A stretch of 62,755 nucleotides of DNA from Deltaproteobacteria bacterium (GTDB taxonomy: Bacteria > Myxococcota > Myxococcia > Myxococcales > 40CM-4-68-19). Positions 9,294 to 17,238 of the stretch are shown here, piece after piece (positions within the stretch are counted from its first letter, which is position 1; each line of letters begins with the position of its first letter). Made by a program: the position numbers and the translations under genes. Location: the NCBI GenBank assembly GCA_005879315.1, contig VBLC01000076.1:1-62755 (forward strand), read 5' to 3'. The notes below the pieces were generated by a model that saw only the letters and a program-made list of their open reading frames with translations, was not told where the DNA came from and did not search any database.

Positions 9294-10100
9294 ATGCCGC
9301 TCTCGCGCACCCTCAAGCTCGGCATGTCACGCCACCATGGCCGCACGCATGTCGAGGGCTGGGCCGATCTGCTTCCGCGCGCTCTCGCCGTCGGGCTGGG
9401 CTCTCCGGTCGTAGGCAACCTCGCCGAAGACTACGAGCAGCTCCTCGCAGAAGTTCTCTCCAGTGCAGTCGACGTGGCCTGGCTGCCCCCGCTCCTGCAC
9501 GCCCGCGCCGCAGGAAAGGGGGCGCTGCTGGTGGCACTGCCGCAGCGGGGCGGCTGGCTCACCTTCCGCAGCGCGCTCCTGGTGCGCAAGGATGACCCGA
9601 TCAAGACCTTGGCCGCCTTGCGCGGCATCCGGGCGGCCTGGCGCGATCGCGCCTCCGCCTCGGGATACCTCTTCCCGCGACTCGAGCTGCTCGCGCGCGG
9701 TGGCTCCTTCTCCTCGGAGAAATTCTACGGATCGGTCGAGGAAGCGGCGCGCGCCGTGGTGGAGGGCGAGGCCGATCTCTGCACCTGCTTCGTCAGCGAT
9801 GCCGCCCGCGACAAGGAGAAGGCCGCCGCCGAGATCGAGAAGTCGCTCGCTGCGTACAGCGGCAAGCTGCGCGTCCTGCACGTGACCGATCCCATTCCGC
9901 CCGACGGCTTCGTCGTGGCGGCGCGCGTCCCCGACGACGAGCGGGCGGCCATCGCGGCAGCGCTCCTGGGAATGCACAAGACCCCCGAGGGTCGCAAGGC
10001 GCTGGAAGTCGTGCTGCAGGCCGACCGCCTCGCGCCGGTGAACGACGCACTCCTCAAGTCGCTCAAGTCCTGGGCGGGGGCCGCGACCGCGCGCAGCTAA
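9294..10100 (+). CDS. PhnD/SsuA-type substrate-binding domain protein, no signal peptide
   Basis: A 268-residue protein with the bilobed phosphate/phosphonate binding-protein fold. Typical segments are SSAVDVAWLPP, LLVRKDDPIKTLAALRG, SASGYLFPRL and the VVEGEADLC hinge region. Unlike transported PhnD proteins it begins MPLSRTLKLGMSRHHG, without a hydrophobic leader, so it looks cytoplasmic, and no ABC permease or ATPase gene is adjacent. It may be a sensor or scavenging protein, or have been recruited from a transporter. It follows the PBP gene by 28 nt on the same strand and ends before a palindromic repeat region. The ligand is unknown. Confidence 0.75.
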   Translation: MPLSRTLKLGMSRHHGRTHVEGWADLLPRALAVGLGSPVVGNLAEDYEQLLAEVLSSAVDVAWLPPLLHARAAGKGALLVALPQRGGWLTFRSALLVRKDDPIKTLAALRGIRAAWRDRASASGYLFPRLELLARGGSFSSEKFYGSVEEAARAVVEGEADLCTCFVSDAARDKEKAAAEIEKSLAAYSGKLRVLHVTDPIPPDGFVVAARVPDDERAAIAAALLGMHKTPEGRKALEVVLQADRLAPVNDALLKSLKSWAGAATARS

Positions 10101-10117
10101 CTGCAGTGCTCAAGAGC

Positions 10118-10216
10118 CGTGCTCGAGCTCGTGCTGGTGTTCGTTCCCGCTAGTCGAGCTCGTGCACGAGCTCGATGTCGGGCACGATTGTCGAGCACGA
10201 GCACGAGCTCGCTTGT
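10118..10216. repeat. Palindrome-rich intergenic region with nested CTCG/AGCAC dyads
   Basis: Between two convergent genes sits a cluster of inverted repeats built from GAGCTCGTGC units. Bases 10154-10175 are a perfect 22-bp palindrome. A copy at 10125-10135 is complementary to 10200-10210 over 11 bp, so the whole 90-nt block can fold as a nested cruciform or hairpin in either transcript. There is no T-run, so it is not a classical intrinsic terminator. It may act as a bidirectional transcription barrier or be a REP-like element. Confidence 0.7.
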
Positions 10217-10233
10217 TGGTATTGCGGCTGCGC

Positions 10234-11346
10234 TCAGGCGTGCTGGTGCGGTTCTTCTTTCGTGATCCCGCGGGTCGGGTCCCCTCCGCGCACCGGACCC
10301 TCGGGCCGGTATTCGAGCTGGTAGATGCGGATGAGCGAGAGCAACACCGCCACCGCCACCGGTCCGAGGATGATGCCGAGGATGCCGAAGGCCTCGATGC
10401 CGCCGAAGATGGCGATGAAGACGAGCAGGTCGTTCATCTTCATCCGCGTGCCTACCAGTTTCGGCCGGAGGATGTAGTCGGCGATGAAGACGACGACGAA
10501 AAGGCTCCAGGCGAGAAGGCCGAGACCCTTCGCGATGTGGCCGGTCGCGATCATCACCACCGTCACCGGCGCCCAGATGAGTGCCGTGCCGACCGCGGGC
10601 AGGATCGACGCCACTCCCGTCAGTGCCGCCCACACGACCGGGCTGTCGACGCCGAAGATCCAGTACCCGACGCCCGCGGTCACGCCCTGGTAGAGGGTCA
10701 TGATGCCGGTGGAGAAGAGCATGGCTCTCGTCACGTCGCGCACGTCGCGGACGATCTGCTCCACCTGCCCGTTGGGCAACGGCAACACCTGCACCAGCCA
10801 GTGGGTGCCTTCGCTCCCCTCCTTGAGCAGGTAGTAGCTGGTGATGGCGGTGAAGACGAAGACGAAGATGACGGTGAAGAGACCCGCCACGATGCTCGTC
10901 ACCTGGCGGCCGAGGAAGGTTGCGACGTTGCGCGCCAGCTCGGCGACGCGCGCCTGGAGGTTCTCGGGCTGCAGCCCGAAGCGCTGGAGAAAGTGGACGA
11001 GGCTGTCTCCCAGGACGCCGACGGTGCCGTTCGCCGCGTAGCGCTGCGAGATGCTGTTGGCGGCGTCGATGACGCGGTGTCCGACCACCAGCACGACGAA
11101 GGCGACCAGCGCCACGAGCACGGTCATGACTCCGGCGGTGACGAGCGCGGCGGGCAGCCCCGGATGGCGCCGGCCGAGCTTGCGCAGGAGCTTCTCGTGC
11201 AAGGGAAAGACGCCCACCGCGATGACCAGGCCGAGGAAGACCGGTACCCAGATGGGCTCCAGCGTGCGCCAGAAGAGGTACGCCGCAACCGCGAAGAGGA
11301 CCAGGAAGGTCGACCGCTGCAGCCGCGTACGCTCGGAGAGCGGCAT
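10234..11346 (-). CDS. AI-2E family transporter (second PerM-type permease)
   Basis: A 370-residue PerM/UPF0118 permease with two N-terminal helices (LQRSTFLVLFAVAAYLFW, then WVPVFLGLVIAVGVF), a helical soluble middle and a C-terminal helix bundle containing the family-typical segments GVASILPAVGTALIW, DYILRPKLVGTRMKMNDLLVF and GGIEAFGILGIILGP. The tail is polar and ends in HQHA. I chose ATG 11346 because AGGA sits 9 nt upstream. ATG 11352 has the same motif at only 3 nt, and ATG 11370 and TTG 11388 are longer alternatives. It is only distantly similar to the copy at 775-1782. It diverges from the M16 peptidase pair. The substrate is unknown. Confidence 0.85.
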   Translation of the reverse strand: MPLSERTRLQRSTFLVLFAVAAYLFWRTLEPIWVPVFLGLVIAVGVFPLHEKLLRKLGRRHPGLPAALVTAGVMTVLVALVAFVVLVVGHRVIDAANSISQRYAANGTVGVLGDSLVHFLQRFGLQPENLQARVAELARNVATFLGRQVTSIVAGLFTVIFVFVFTAITSYYLLKEGSEGTHWLVQVLPLPNGQVEQIVRDVRDVTRAMLFSTGIMTLYQGVTAGVGYWIFGVDSPVVWAALTGVASILPAVGTALIWAPVTVVMIATGHIAKGLGLLAWSLFVVVFIADYILRPKLVGTRMKMNDLLVFIAIFGGIEAFGILGIILGPVAVAVLLSLIRIYQLEYRPEGPVRGGDPTRGITKEEPHQHA

Positions 11347-11464
11347 TCTCATTCGTCCTGAGGTAGGCATTGGAGTGAAATTCGCCAACCCGCGTCACGT
11401 AATTCGTCATTTGCGAGACGCTCCGGTCCGGAGTAGACCAGCGCCCTTCCAGAAGAGAGGGTCC

Positions 11465-12802
11465 ATGTTCGCGACACTTGCACTGCTCGTCGGCGCAGCT
11501 CCGTTGCCGCAGATCGCTTTCGAGAAATATCGATTGCCCAACGGCCTGACGGTCATTCTCTCCCAGGACCATCGCGCGCCGGTGGTGGCGGTGGACGTCT
11601 GGTACCACGTCGGCGCGGTCGACGAGCGCAAGGGGCGGAGCGGATTCGCCCACCTCTTCGAGCACCTCATGTTCCAGGGGTCGAAACACCTGCACGGCGA
11701 CGAGCGGACCGTCTTCGCCATGCTCGAGCGCAACGGCGCGACCAACCTGAACGGCACCACCGAATGGGACCGCACCAACTACTTCGAGACCATGCCGGCG
11801 GACCGGCTCGAGCTGGCGCTCTGGCTGGAGAGCGATCGGATGGGGTTCCTCCTCGACACCGTCGATCAGAAGAAGCTCGACACGCAGCGCGACGTCGTGC
11901 GCAACGAAAAGCGGCAGAGCATCGAGAACGTGCCTTACGGCAAGGCGGAGGAACACCTGGTCGAGCTGCTCTATCCGCAGCCCAATCCTTACTATGGATA
12001 CGTCATCGGGTCGCACGAAGATCTGGTGGCCGCTTCCCTCGAGGACGTGAAGGATTTCTTTCGCACCTACTATGCGCCCAACAATGCGTCGTTGGCGATC
12101 GTCGGGGATTTCAAGACCGCCGAGGTGAAGCCGCTGGTGGAGAAGTACTTCGGCCCCATCGTGCGCGGGCCGCAGAAGCCGCCCGTCACGGCGCGCACCG
12201 AGCCACACCTCAAGGAAGCGCGCGAGACGATGACCGACCAGGTCCAGCTCGCCAAGATCCTCATGGCCTGGGTGGGACCGAAGCCGCTCGAAGGATCAGC
12301 CGTCAATGCGCTCATGCGCGTGCTCGCCGGCGGCAAGTCGAGCCGCCTCTACCACGACCTCGTCTACGAGAAGAAGATCGCCCAGGACGTGAGCGCCTCC
12401 TGGGACCCGGCCATGCAGCTGGGCGGCATCATCGAAGTGACCGCCACCGTGCAGGCGGGCCGTTCGCCGCAGGAGGTGGAGGCCGCGCTCACCGACGAGA
12501 TCAAGCGGCTGCGCGACCAGCCGCCCGCCGCGGCCGAGCTCGATCGCGCCAAGCGAAACGTCGAGGCGCAGCTCTTCACCGCGCTGGAGAACGTCGGCGG
12601 CTTCGGCGGCAAGGCGGACCAGCTCGACTACTACGAGATGTGGGCGGGCGACCCCGGATACTTCTCCAGGAACCTGCAGGCCTTTCTCGACGTGACTCGC
12701 GAGGAGGTGCAGAAGGCCGCGCAGCAGTTCATGCGGGAGGAGCAGCGGGTCGTGATCACGGTCGTGCCCGAACAGAAGCAGGCGGCGGGAGGTGGCAAGT
12801 GA
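11465..12802 (+). CDS. M16 family zinc metallopeptidase, catalytic subunit
   Basis: A 445-residue M16B peptidase (processing-peptidase/PqqL-like). The inverted zinc motif HLFEH is present (H63, E66, H67) with the third ligand E148 in RNEKRQ, so this half is catalytic. Further family marks are GFAHLFEHLMFQGS and YYAPNNASLAIVGDF. A short hydrophobic N-terminus suggests export to the periplasm. ATG 11465 is preceded by a purine-rich AGAGAGGG. Its stop overlaps the GTG of the next gene by 4 nt (GTGA), giving translational coupling to its partner. Such pairs form heterodimers that degrade peptides. Confidence 0.92.
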   Translation: MFATLALLVGAAPLPQIAFEKYRLPNGLTVILSQDHRAPVVAVDVWYHVGAVDERKGRSGFAHLFEHLMFQGSKHLHGDERTVFAMLERNGATNLNGTTEWDRTNYFETMPADRLELALWLESDRMGFLLDTVDQKKLDTQRDVVRNEKRQSIENVPYGKAEEHLVELLYPQPNPYYGYVIGSHEDLVAASLEDVKDFFRTYYAPNNASLAIVGDFKTAEVKPLVEKYFGPIVRGPQKPPVTARTEPHLKEARETMTDQVQLAKILMAWVGPKPLEGSAVNALMRVLAGGKSSRLYHDLVYEKKIAQDVSASWDPAMQLGGIIEVTATVQAGRSPQEVEAALTDEIKRLRDQPPAAAELDRAKRNVEAQLFTALENVGGFGGKADQLDYYEMWAGDPGYFSRNLQAFLDVTREEVQKAAQQFMREEQRVVITVVPEQKQAAGGGK

Positions 12803-14301
12803 AGAAGCTCGTCGTCGTCGCAGCGCTGATCGGCTGCGCATCGAATCCGCCGCGGGCCGAAGCGCCGGCAGCACCGGCTGCGCCGCCGGCCGTGACTGCC
12901 GACGCGGATTATCGTCTGCAAGCTCCTGCGCCCGGCGCCCCCGTGCAGTTCAAGGCGCCCATCCCCAAGCAGTTCAAGCTGCACAACGGCCTGCCCGTCT
13001 ATCTGATCGAGCGCCACGAAGTTCCGCTCGTCAGCGTCGTCGTCGCCGTCCGCTCCGGCGCCGACACCGAGCCGCGCGGCAAGGCCGGCCTGGCTTCGCT
13101 CGCGCTCGATCTGCTCGACGAAGGCACGCCGACCCGCGACGCCGCCGCCGTGGCCCGCGACTTCGAAGACCTTGCCGCGCGCTACCGCACCCAGACCGAT
13201 GCCGATTCCTCCGGCGTCGGCGTCACGGCGCTCGCCAGCACGATCGACCCGGTGCTGGCGATCTTCTCCGACGTGGTTCTCCATCCCGCTTTCCGCGAGG
13301 CCGATGTGGAGCGCGTGCGCGTCGAGCGCCTCGGCGCCATCGCCCAGTCGCTCGACGATCCAGCCTCGGTGGGCCAGCACGTCCTCTCGCGCGTCCTCTT
13401 CGGCGAGCAGCACCCCTGGGGTTTCCCGGCCGAGGGCACGGCGCAATCGGTCAAGGCGATCACCCGCCAGGATCTGATCGCCTGGCACCAGGCCTATTTC
13501 CAGCCGGAGAACGCTGCGATCTTCGTCGTGGGCGACACCAGCGAGAGCGCGCTCATTCCGCTCTTGGAGAAGAGCTTCGGGGGCTGGAAGAATTCCTCCG
13601 CGCCGAAACCCACGCCGCGCAAGCCGCAGCTGGCCGGGCCGCGCACCATCTACGTGGTCGACAAGCCGGACGCCCCGCAGTCGCAGATCTGGATCGGCGA
13701 GATCGGCGTGTCGTCCACCGCGCAGGACATCTTTCCCGTGCGGGTGATGAACACCGTCCTCGGCGGCAGCTTCAACTCGCGCCTCAACGGCAATCTGCGG
13801 ACAGAGCACGCCTGGTCGTACGGCGTGTTCAGCTTCTACGATACGCATCGCGAGGCGGGGCCCTTCGTCGCTGCCGGCGGCGTGGTGAGCGACAAGACCG
13901 CCGAGGCGCTGGGCGAGTTCATCAAGGAGCTGCAGCGGATGAAGAGCGGCGAGGTCACCGACGCGGAGCTCAGCGACGCGAAGGAGTCGCTGGTGCGGGC
14001 CATCCCCGCGCTCTTCGTCAGCGACGACGCGACGGCCGTGGCCTACGCGCGTGCCTGGGCGCATGGCCTGCCTGCCGATTATTACGCGTCCTATCAGCAG
14101 CGCGTGCAGGCAGTGGGCAAGGAGGAGGTGGCGAAGGCGGCGCGCGATCGGCTGCACCCGGACACGATGGCGATCGTGGTCGTCGGCCCGCGCAGCGCCA
14201 TCGAGCAAAAGATCGCGGGGCTCAAGCTCGGGAAGGTGGAGCTGCGCGACGCGACGGGAGAGGCGAGCGCCGCCGCAGCTGCGGCGAAGGCCGGCAAGTA
14301 G
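12799..14301 (+). CDS. M16 family peptidase partner subunit, lipoprotein, HxxEH absent
   Basis: A 500-residue second M16B subunit. It starts with a lipoprotein leader whose lipobox LIGC places the acylated cysteine at about residue 14, then an Ala/Pro-rich linker. The place of the HxxEH motif is taken by SLALDLLDEG, so it cannot bind zinc in the usual way. The C-terminal domain keeps the substrate-binding Arg/Tyr segment (SRLNGNLRTEHAWSYG). In split M16B enzymes one subunit brings the zinc site and the other the Arg/Tyr site, and these two genes divide the labour in that way. It ends with an Ala-rich tail and converges with the Imm53-like gene. Confidence 0.9.
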   Translation: MKKLVVVAALIGCASNPPRAEAPAAPAAPPAVTADADYRLQAPAPGAPVQFKAPIPKQFKLHNGLPVYLIERHEVPLVSVVVAVRSGADTEPRGKAGLASLALDLLDEGTPTRDAAAVARDFEDLAARYRTQTDADSSGVGVTALASTIDPVLAIFSDVVLHPAFREADVERVRVERLGAIAQSLDDPASVGQHVLSRVLFGEQHPWGFPAEGTAQSVKAITRQDLIAWHQAYFQPENAAIFVVGDTSESALIPLLEKSFGGWKNSSAPKPTPRKPQLAGPRTIYVVDKPDAPQSQIWIGEIGVSSTAQDIFPVRVMNTVLGGSFNSRLNGNLRTEHAWSYGVFSFYDTHREAGPFVAAGGVVSDKTAEALGEFIKELQRMKSGEVTDAELSDAKESLVRAIPALFVSDDATAVAYARAWAHGLPADYYASYQQRVQAVGKEEVAKAARDRLHPDTMAIVVVGPRSAIEQKIAGLKLGKVELRDATGEASAAAAAAKAGK

Positions 14302-14302
14302 C

Positions 14303-14626
14303 TTACTTCCGCTCCAGCCGCTTCTGCTCCTTCATCGTCCGTTCCGCAAGATCGAGGAATGCGTAGAGCAGTGCATGGAGCTTGGTGGGATCGCCGACGC
14401 CTTCGAACCGATCCTCGCGGATGCGGTACGCAAGCCAGTCCTTGTCGGTCGCGCCTTCCTTGTAAGGCGCGAGCGTCAAGCCCGACAGGGGCGTGCCGGC
14501 CAGGTCGATGTGCACGTTCCAGCCCGGGGCGTCCTTGAGGGTCTCGATCTTCACGCCGAGCGAGAGATCGCGCCCGCGCTCGCACTGCGCCTTGTGCCAG
14601 GCCTGGATGCGATCGAGCACGTCCAT
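14303..14626 (-). CDS. Imm53 family-like immunity protein (orphan)
   Basis: A 107-residue soluble protein whose layout matches immunity protein 53. It has an N-terminal WHKAQC segment, the core GVKIETLKDAPGWNVHIDLAGTPL (in the family a GIKIETLDNPGW-like stretch), a charged DWLAYRIREDRFEGVGDPTKL segment and a final amphipathic helix. Imm53 proteins neutralise polymorphic toxins, but no toxin, VgrG, Rhs or secretion gene is nearby. It lies 37 nt downstream of the selenoprotein gene on the same strand and may be cotranscribed. The family assignment is from memory of the motif pattern and needs a profile search. Its stop is 1 nt from the convergent M16 stop. Confidence 0.65.
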   Translation of the reverse strand: MDVLDRIQAWHKAQCERGRDLSLGVKIETLKDAPGWNVHIDLAGTPLSGLTLAPYKEGATDKDWLAYRIREDRFEGVGDPTKLHALLYAFLDLAERTMKEQKRLERK

Positions 14627-14663
14627 GGGCGGATCCTAGAACGCATTTGCCAACCTTCAAACT

Positions 14664-15233
14664 TCAGCGCCTTCCGCTCTCCTGCAGAGCGCGGCGCAAG
14701 CCCTCCGCGACGCGCACCACCGGCCCGCCATGAAACGAGGGCGCATCGCCCCAGCGCGCGCCGGGCGGAAAGACTGCGACGAAGTCCCAGACGATCTCGC
14801 CGTCCGGATCCGACCACGGCTTCTTGCGCAGCTCATCGGAGAGCGCGCGGTGGGCGTCCCAGAGTTGCGAGGCGCGAGTCACCCGGGAGGAGGTCGAGGC
14901 AGTCGGCGGTCCGAAGTCCGTCGTCAGCACCGGTTCCCAGACCACCCAGGCGCGCGCGCCTGGCGCATCGCGCAGCGCCTCTTCCAGTGCGGAGGACCCC
15001 CGCACGCAAGTGGTTCAGGTGGGCGAGAGCAGCGCCAGGACGCGAGTGCGCCCTGCTTCCGCATCGAACTCCGCGCGCAGCCGCGACACCTCGAGCGGAG
15101 CGACGTGCGCCCGCGCTCCGACCAGCAAGGGTAGCCGGGACGCCCCGAGGAAGAGAGCAAAGCCGCTGAGCGCGAGCGCCAGGACCACTGCGATCTTGCG
15201 CATTCGCGGTGTGTACCATGACGGTACTTTCAT
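14664..15233 (-). CDS. Probable selenoprotein: secreted thioredoxin-fold-like protein with UxxC motif
   Basis: Two same-frame open segments on the minus strand are joined by one TGA at 15017-15015. Read through as selenocysteine they give one 189-residue protein: signal peptide (hydrophobic stretch LALALSGFALFLG), a basic segment, then strand VLALLSPT followed by U-T-T-C-VRG (Sec73, Cys76), then an Ala-rich helix, WVVWEPVL, a variable region and WDFVAVFPPGARWGD. Placement of UxxC after a beta strand and before a helix is that of thioredoxin-like redox proteins. A SECIS-like hairpin follows the TGA. ATG 15233 overlaps the amine oxidase stop (ATGA); ATG 15203 is an alternative giving Sec63. Reading the TGA as a plain stop would leave a truncated protein without its fold. 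Confidence 0.75.
14987..15005 (-). promoter_or_regulatory. Bacterial SECIS-like hairpin for Sec insertion
   Basis: On the minus strand, starting 9 nt after the TGA, GTGCGG pairs perfectly with CCGCAC around a 7-nt loop; one G-U and one further G-C pair can extend the stem. The apical part contains GGTC with the G-U about 18-19 nt after TGA, very like the GGUC of the E. coli fdhF SECIS (about 20-21 nt after its UGA). The spacing and the guanine in the loop meet the usual rules for SelB recognition. Confidence 0.65.
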
Positions 15234-16429
15234 CGGTCGGCGAGGATCTCCCGCGCTGCGCGCCGGCCAGTCTCGATCGCTCCGTGCACGGTGCCGCACG
15301 CGCCCTGGAACTCCGTCGCTTCGCCGGCGAAGAAGAGCGGGCCGACCCGCTCTGCGAGCTCCCGCTGCGCCTTCATCGCGCCCACCGGCACCCAGCTGTA
15401 CGCCCCGCGCGACCACGGGTCGTCTTGCCACTCGAAAACTCGCGCGTCGACGGGCTCGACGGGTTTTTCCAGCGCCGCGCGGAGCGAGCGCACCGCCGCG
15501 GCGACCGCATCTTTTCCCCGCAGCGCGAGCGCTTTCCGGCTGGCCGCCCAGCCGATCAAGACCGGCGCGCGCGAAGGCAGGGGCCGCCAGAAGGTGGGAA
15601 CCTCTCCGCCCGCCTGGAGAAAGGCGAGGTCGCGCGGCCAGAGCGGCTTTTCGAAGAGGAGGGCGACTTTGACCACCGGGCCCATCGCCAGCCGCGAGAT
15701 GGAGAGCAATTTCCTCTGCGGAAGCGGCGGCACGAAGCGCACCGTGCTCTTTTGCAAGACCCCGAGCGGCAAGGTGACGACGGCGCATTCCGCAGAGAGC
15801 GAGCCGCGCGCCGTCAGCGCCTCGACACCCTTGCGACTCCAGCGCAGCTCGAGCACCGGCGAGTTCAGCTCGACGCGCAGCCCCCGCGAAAGCCGCTGCG
15901 CCACCCGGTCGTATCCGCGCGGCAGTCGCGCGATGCGGTCGCCGCCGATCTTCCGCGCCGCTTCCATCTGCTGCAGGATCGCCTTGACGCTGGCGCGATC
16001 GAGCCGCGCGGCGTTGAAGCCCTCGACGAAGGCGGCCGCCATCGAGCGCTCCTCTTCGCTGGTACGCAATCTCCAGCGCAAGGTGCGGAAGGCGTCCTCC
16101 ACCGATCGATCGCGCAGCGGCCGGAGCGATGGAAGCTTTTCCTGCACCGACTCCCACAGCTCATTGCCGGGGCGGAGGCCGGCGAGATACTGTCGTCCCT
16201 TCACTTCGCGCCGGTCGTTGCCACTCAGCGCCTTGAGCGGTGGCGGCTTGCCGTGGATGAACTCCGCGCCCGCCTCGAGCGGCACCGGCCAGCCGGCGAT
16301 TCGCACCGTGTGTACCCGGCCGCCGATGCGATCGCGCGCCTCGAGGACCAGAACGCTGTGCCCGGCAAGGTGCAGCGCGCGCGCCGCCGCGAGCCCCGCC
16401 ACGCCGGCGCCGATGACGAGGACGTCCAT
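15230..16429 (-). CDS. Flavin amine oxidase family protein (NAD(P)/FAD-dependent)
   Basis: A 399-residue flavoprotein of the monoamine/polyamine oxidase type. The N-terminal dinucleotide-binding motif GAGVAGLAAARALHLAG (7-23) ends with E30, followed by DRIGGRVHT. The C-terminal FAD-binding block is FAGEATEFQGACGTVHGAIETGRRAA. Enzymes of this family oxidise primary, secondary or polyamines with release of hydrogen peroxide. No export signal is visible, and the amine cannot be named. I chose ATG 16429 because the dinucleotide fold starts immediately; the frame upstream is not protein-like. It heads a probable three-gene unit with the selenoprotein (4-nt overlap) and the Imm53-like gene. Confidence 0.88.
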   Translation of the reverse strand: MDVLVIGAGVAGLAAARALHLAGHSVLVLEARDRIGGRVHTVRIAGWPVPLEAGAEFIHGKPPPLKALSGNDRREVKGRQYLAGLRPGNELWESVQEKLPSLRPLRDRSVEDAFRTLRWRLRTSEEERSMAAAFVEGFNAARLDRASVKAILQQMEAARKIGGDRIARLPRGYDRVAQRLSRGLRVELNSPVLELRWSRKGVEALTARGSLSAECAVVTLPLGVLQKSTVRFVPPLPQRKLLSISRLAMGPVVKVALLFEKPLWPRDLAFLQAGGEVPTFWRPLPSRAPVLIGWAASRKALALRGKDAVAAAVRSLRAALEKPVEPVDARVFEWQDDPWSRGAYSWVPVGAMKAQRELAERVGPLFFAGEATEFQGACGTVHGAIETGRRAAREILADR

Positions 16430-16475
16430 GGGAGGGATAGACCAGGACACATCCATGGCAACCTGTCCGCGCGCT

Positions 16476-17096
16476 TTAGCGGGTGGGGCAACTGCGCGGG
16501 GCAGCGCAAGCGCAAGCACCATCCAGGAAAAAGCGCCAGTAGCCGCCGGCGCATCTCATCGACGAGCCGAGCGAGGGTGCATCGCAGCATCGGCCGTAAT
16601 CGCAGACGAGCCCGTCGGAGGAGCAGGGCGTGCCGAGGCGAGGCCGCGGCGTGGGACAGCCAGCGGCCACGTCGCTGCGCGGGCGGCAGTGCATGAAGCC
16701 GCCGAAGCCGCCATCCGTCGCACAGGTCAGGCATCCGCAAATGGCATCGGTGTAGAGGCAATTCGCAACACCGGGCGTGCACGCAGAGCCCTCCACCACC
16801 TCGAGGCTGCTCCTCGGACAAGCCGTCGGATTGGTGCCGCAGCCCGACTGCGGCGGAATCACGATCCAGTGAAGCGGCGTCGAGCCTGTCTCGGTCGCGC
16901 AGTCCACGAGCGTGGTGCAATCGGTGTTGCCATCACCGCCATACTCGCAGGCGTGGACATATGGATCGGGAAACGGGCACGCCGCGCCGGCCGTCGGGAC
17001 ATTTGCGGGGCACGGCCCTTCGTTTGCGGTCCCGCTTCCTCGGCAACCGCCGAGGAGAAGAAGGATCACAAGTCCAAAGCCAGACAAAGGACGCAT
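16476..17096 (-). CDS. Cysteine-rich lipoprotein, hypothetical
   Basis: A 206-residue exported protein of unknown function. The leader GLVILLLLGGC contains a lipobox (LGGC, Cys near residue 18). The mature part has roughly twenty cysteines in short spaced groups such as CEYGGDGNTDCTTLVDC, CGCLTC and CDYGRCC, so it is probably disulfide-rich and displayed on the outer membrane. Similar Cys-rich lipoproteins are abundant in myxobacteria, and some resemble EGF-like or metal-binding repeats, but I do not recognise a named family. It stands alone, 46 nt upstream of the amine oxidase start on the same strand, and diverges from the TAP-type hydrolase. Confidence 0.75.
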   Translation of the reverse strand: MRPLSGFGLVILLLLGGCRGSGTANEGPCPANVPTAGAACPFPDPYVHACEYGGDGNTDCTTLVDCATETGSTPLHWIVIPPQSGCGTNPTACPRSSLEVVEGSACTPGVANCLYTDAICGCLTCATDGGFGGFMHCRPRSDVAAGCPTPRPRLGTPCSSDGLVCDYGRCCDAPSLGSSMRCAGGYWRFFLDGACACAAPRSCPTR

Positions 17097-17238
17097 TGGG
17101 AACCCGTAGCCAAGGCCAACCTAGCCGACCAGCTCGCGACCGCGCTGAGAGCTACAGACGGAAATTGTGGATTCGAACGGTTGCGATGCGCTCCAAGCGA
17201 GTCGCGCCAGAGTGGGTTTGCTGGCATCCTCCGCTCGA

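Noticed and set aside
15015-15017. Simple nonsense mutation (Cys TGC to TGA) in the thioredoxin-like gene
   Set aside because: Possible, but the hairpin at the correct distance with a GGTC apex makes selenocysteine the better explanation; kept as the alternative for testing.
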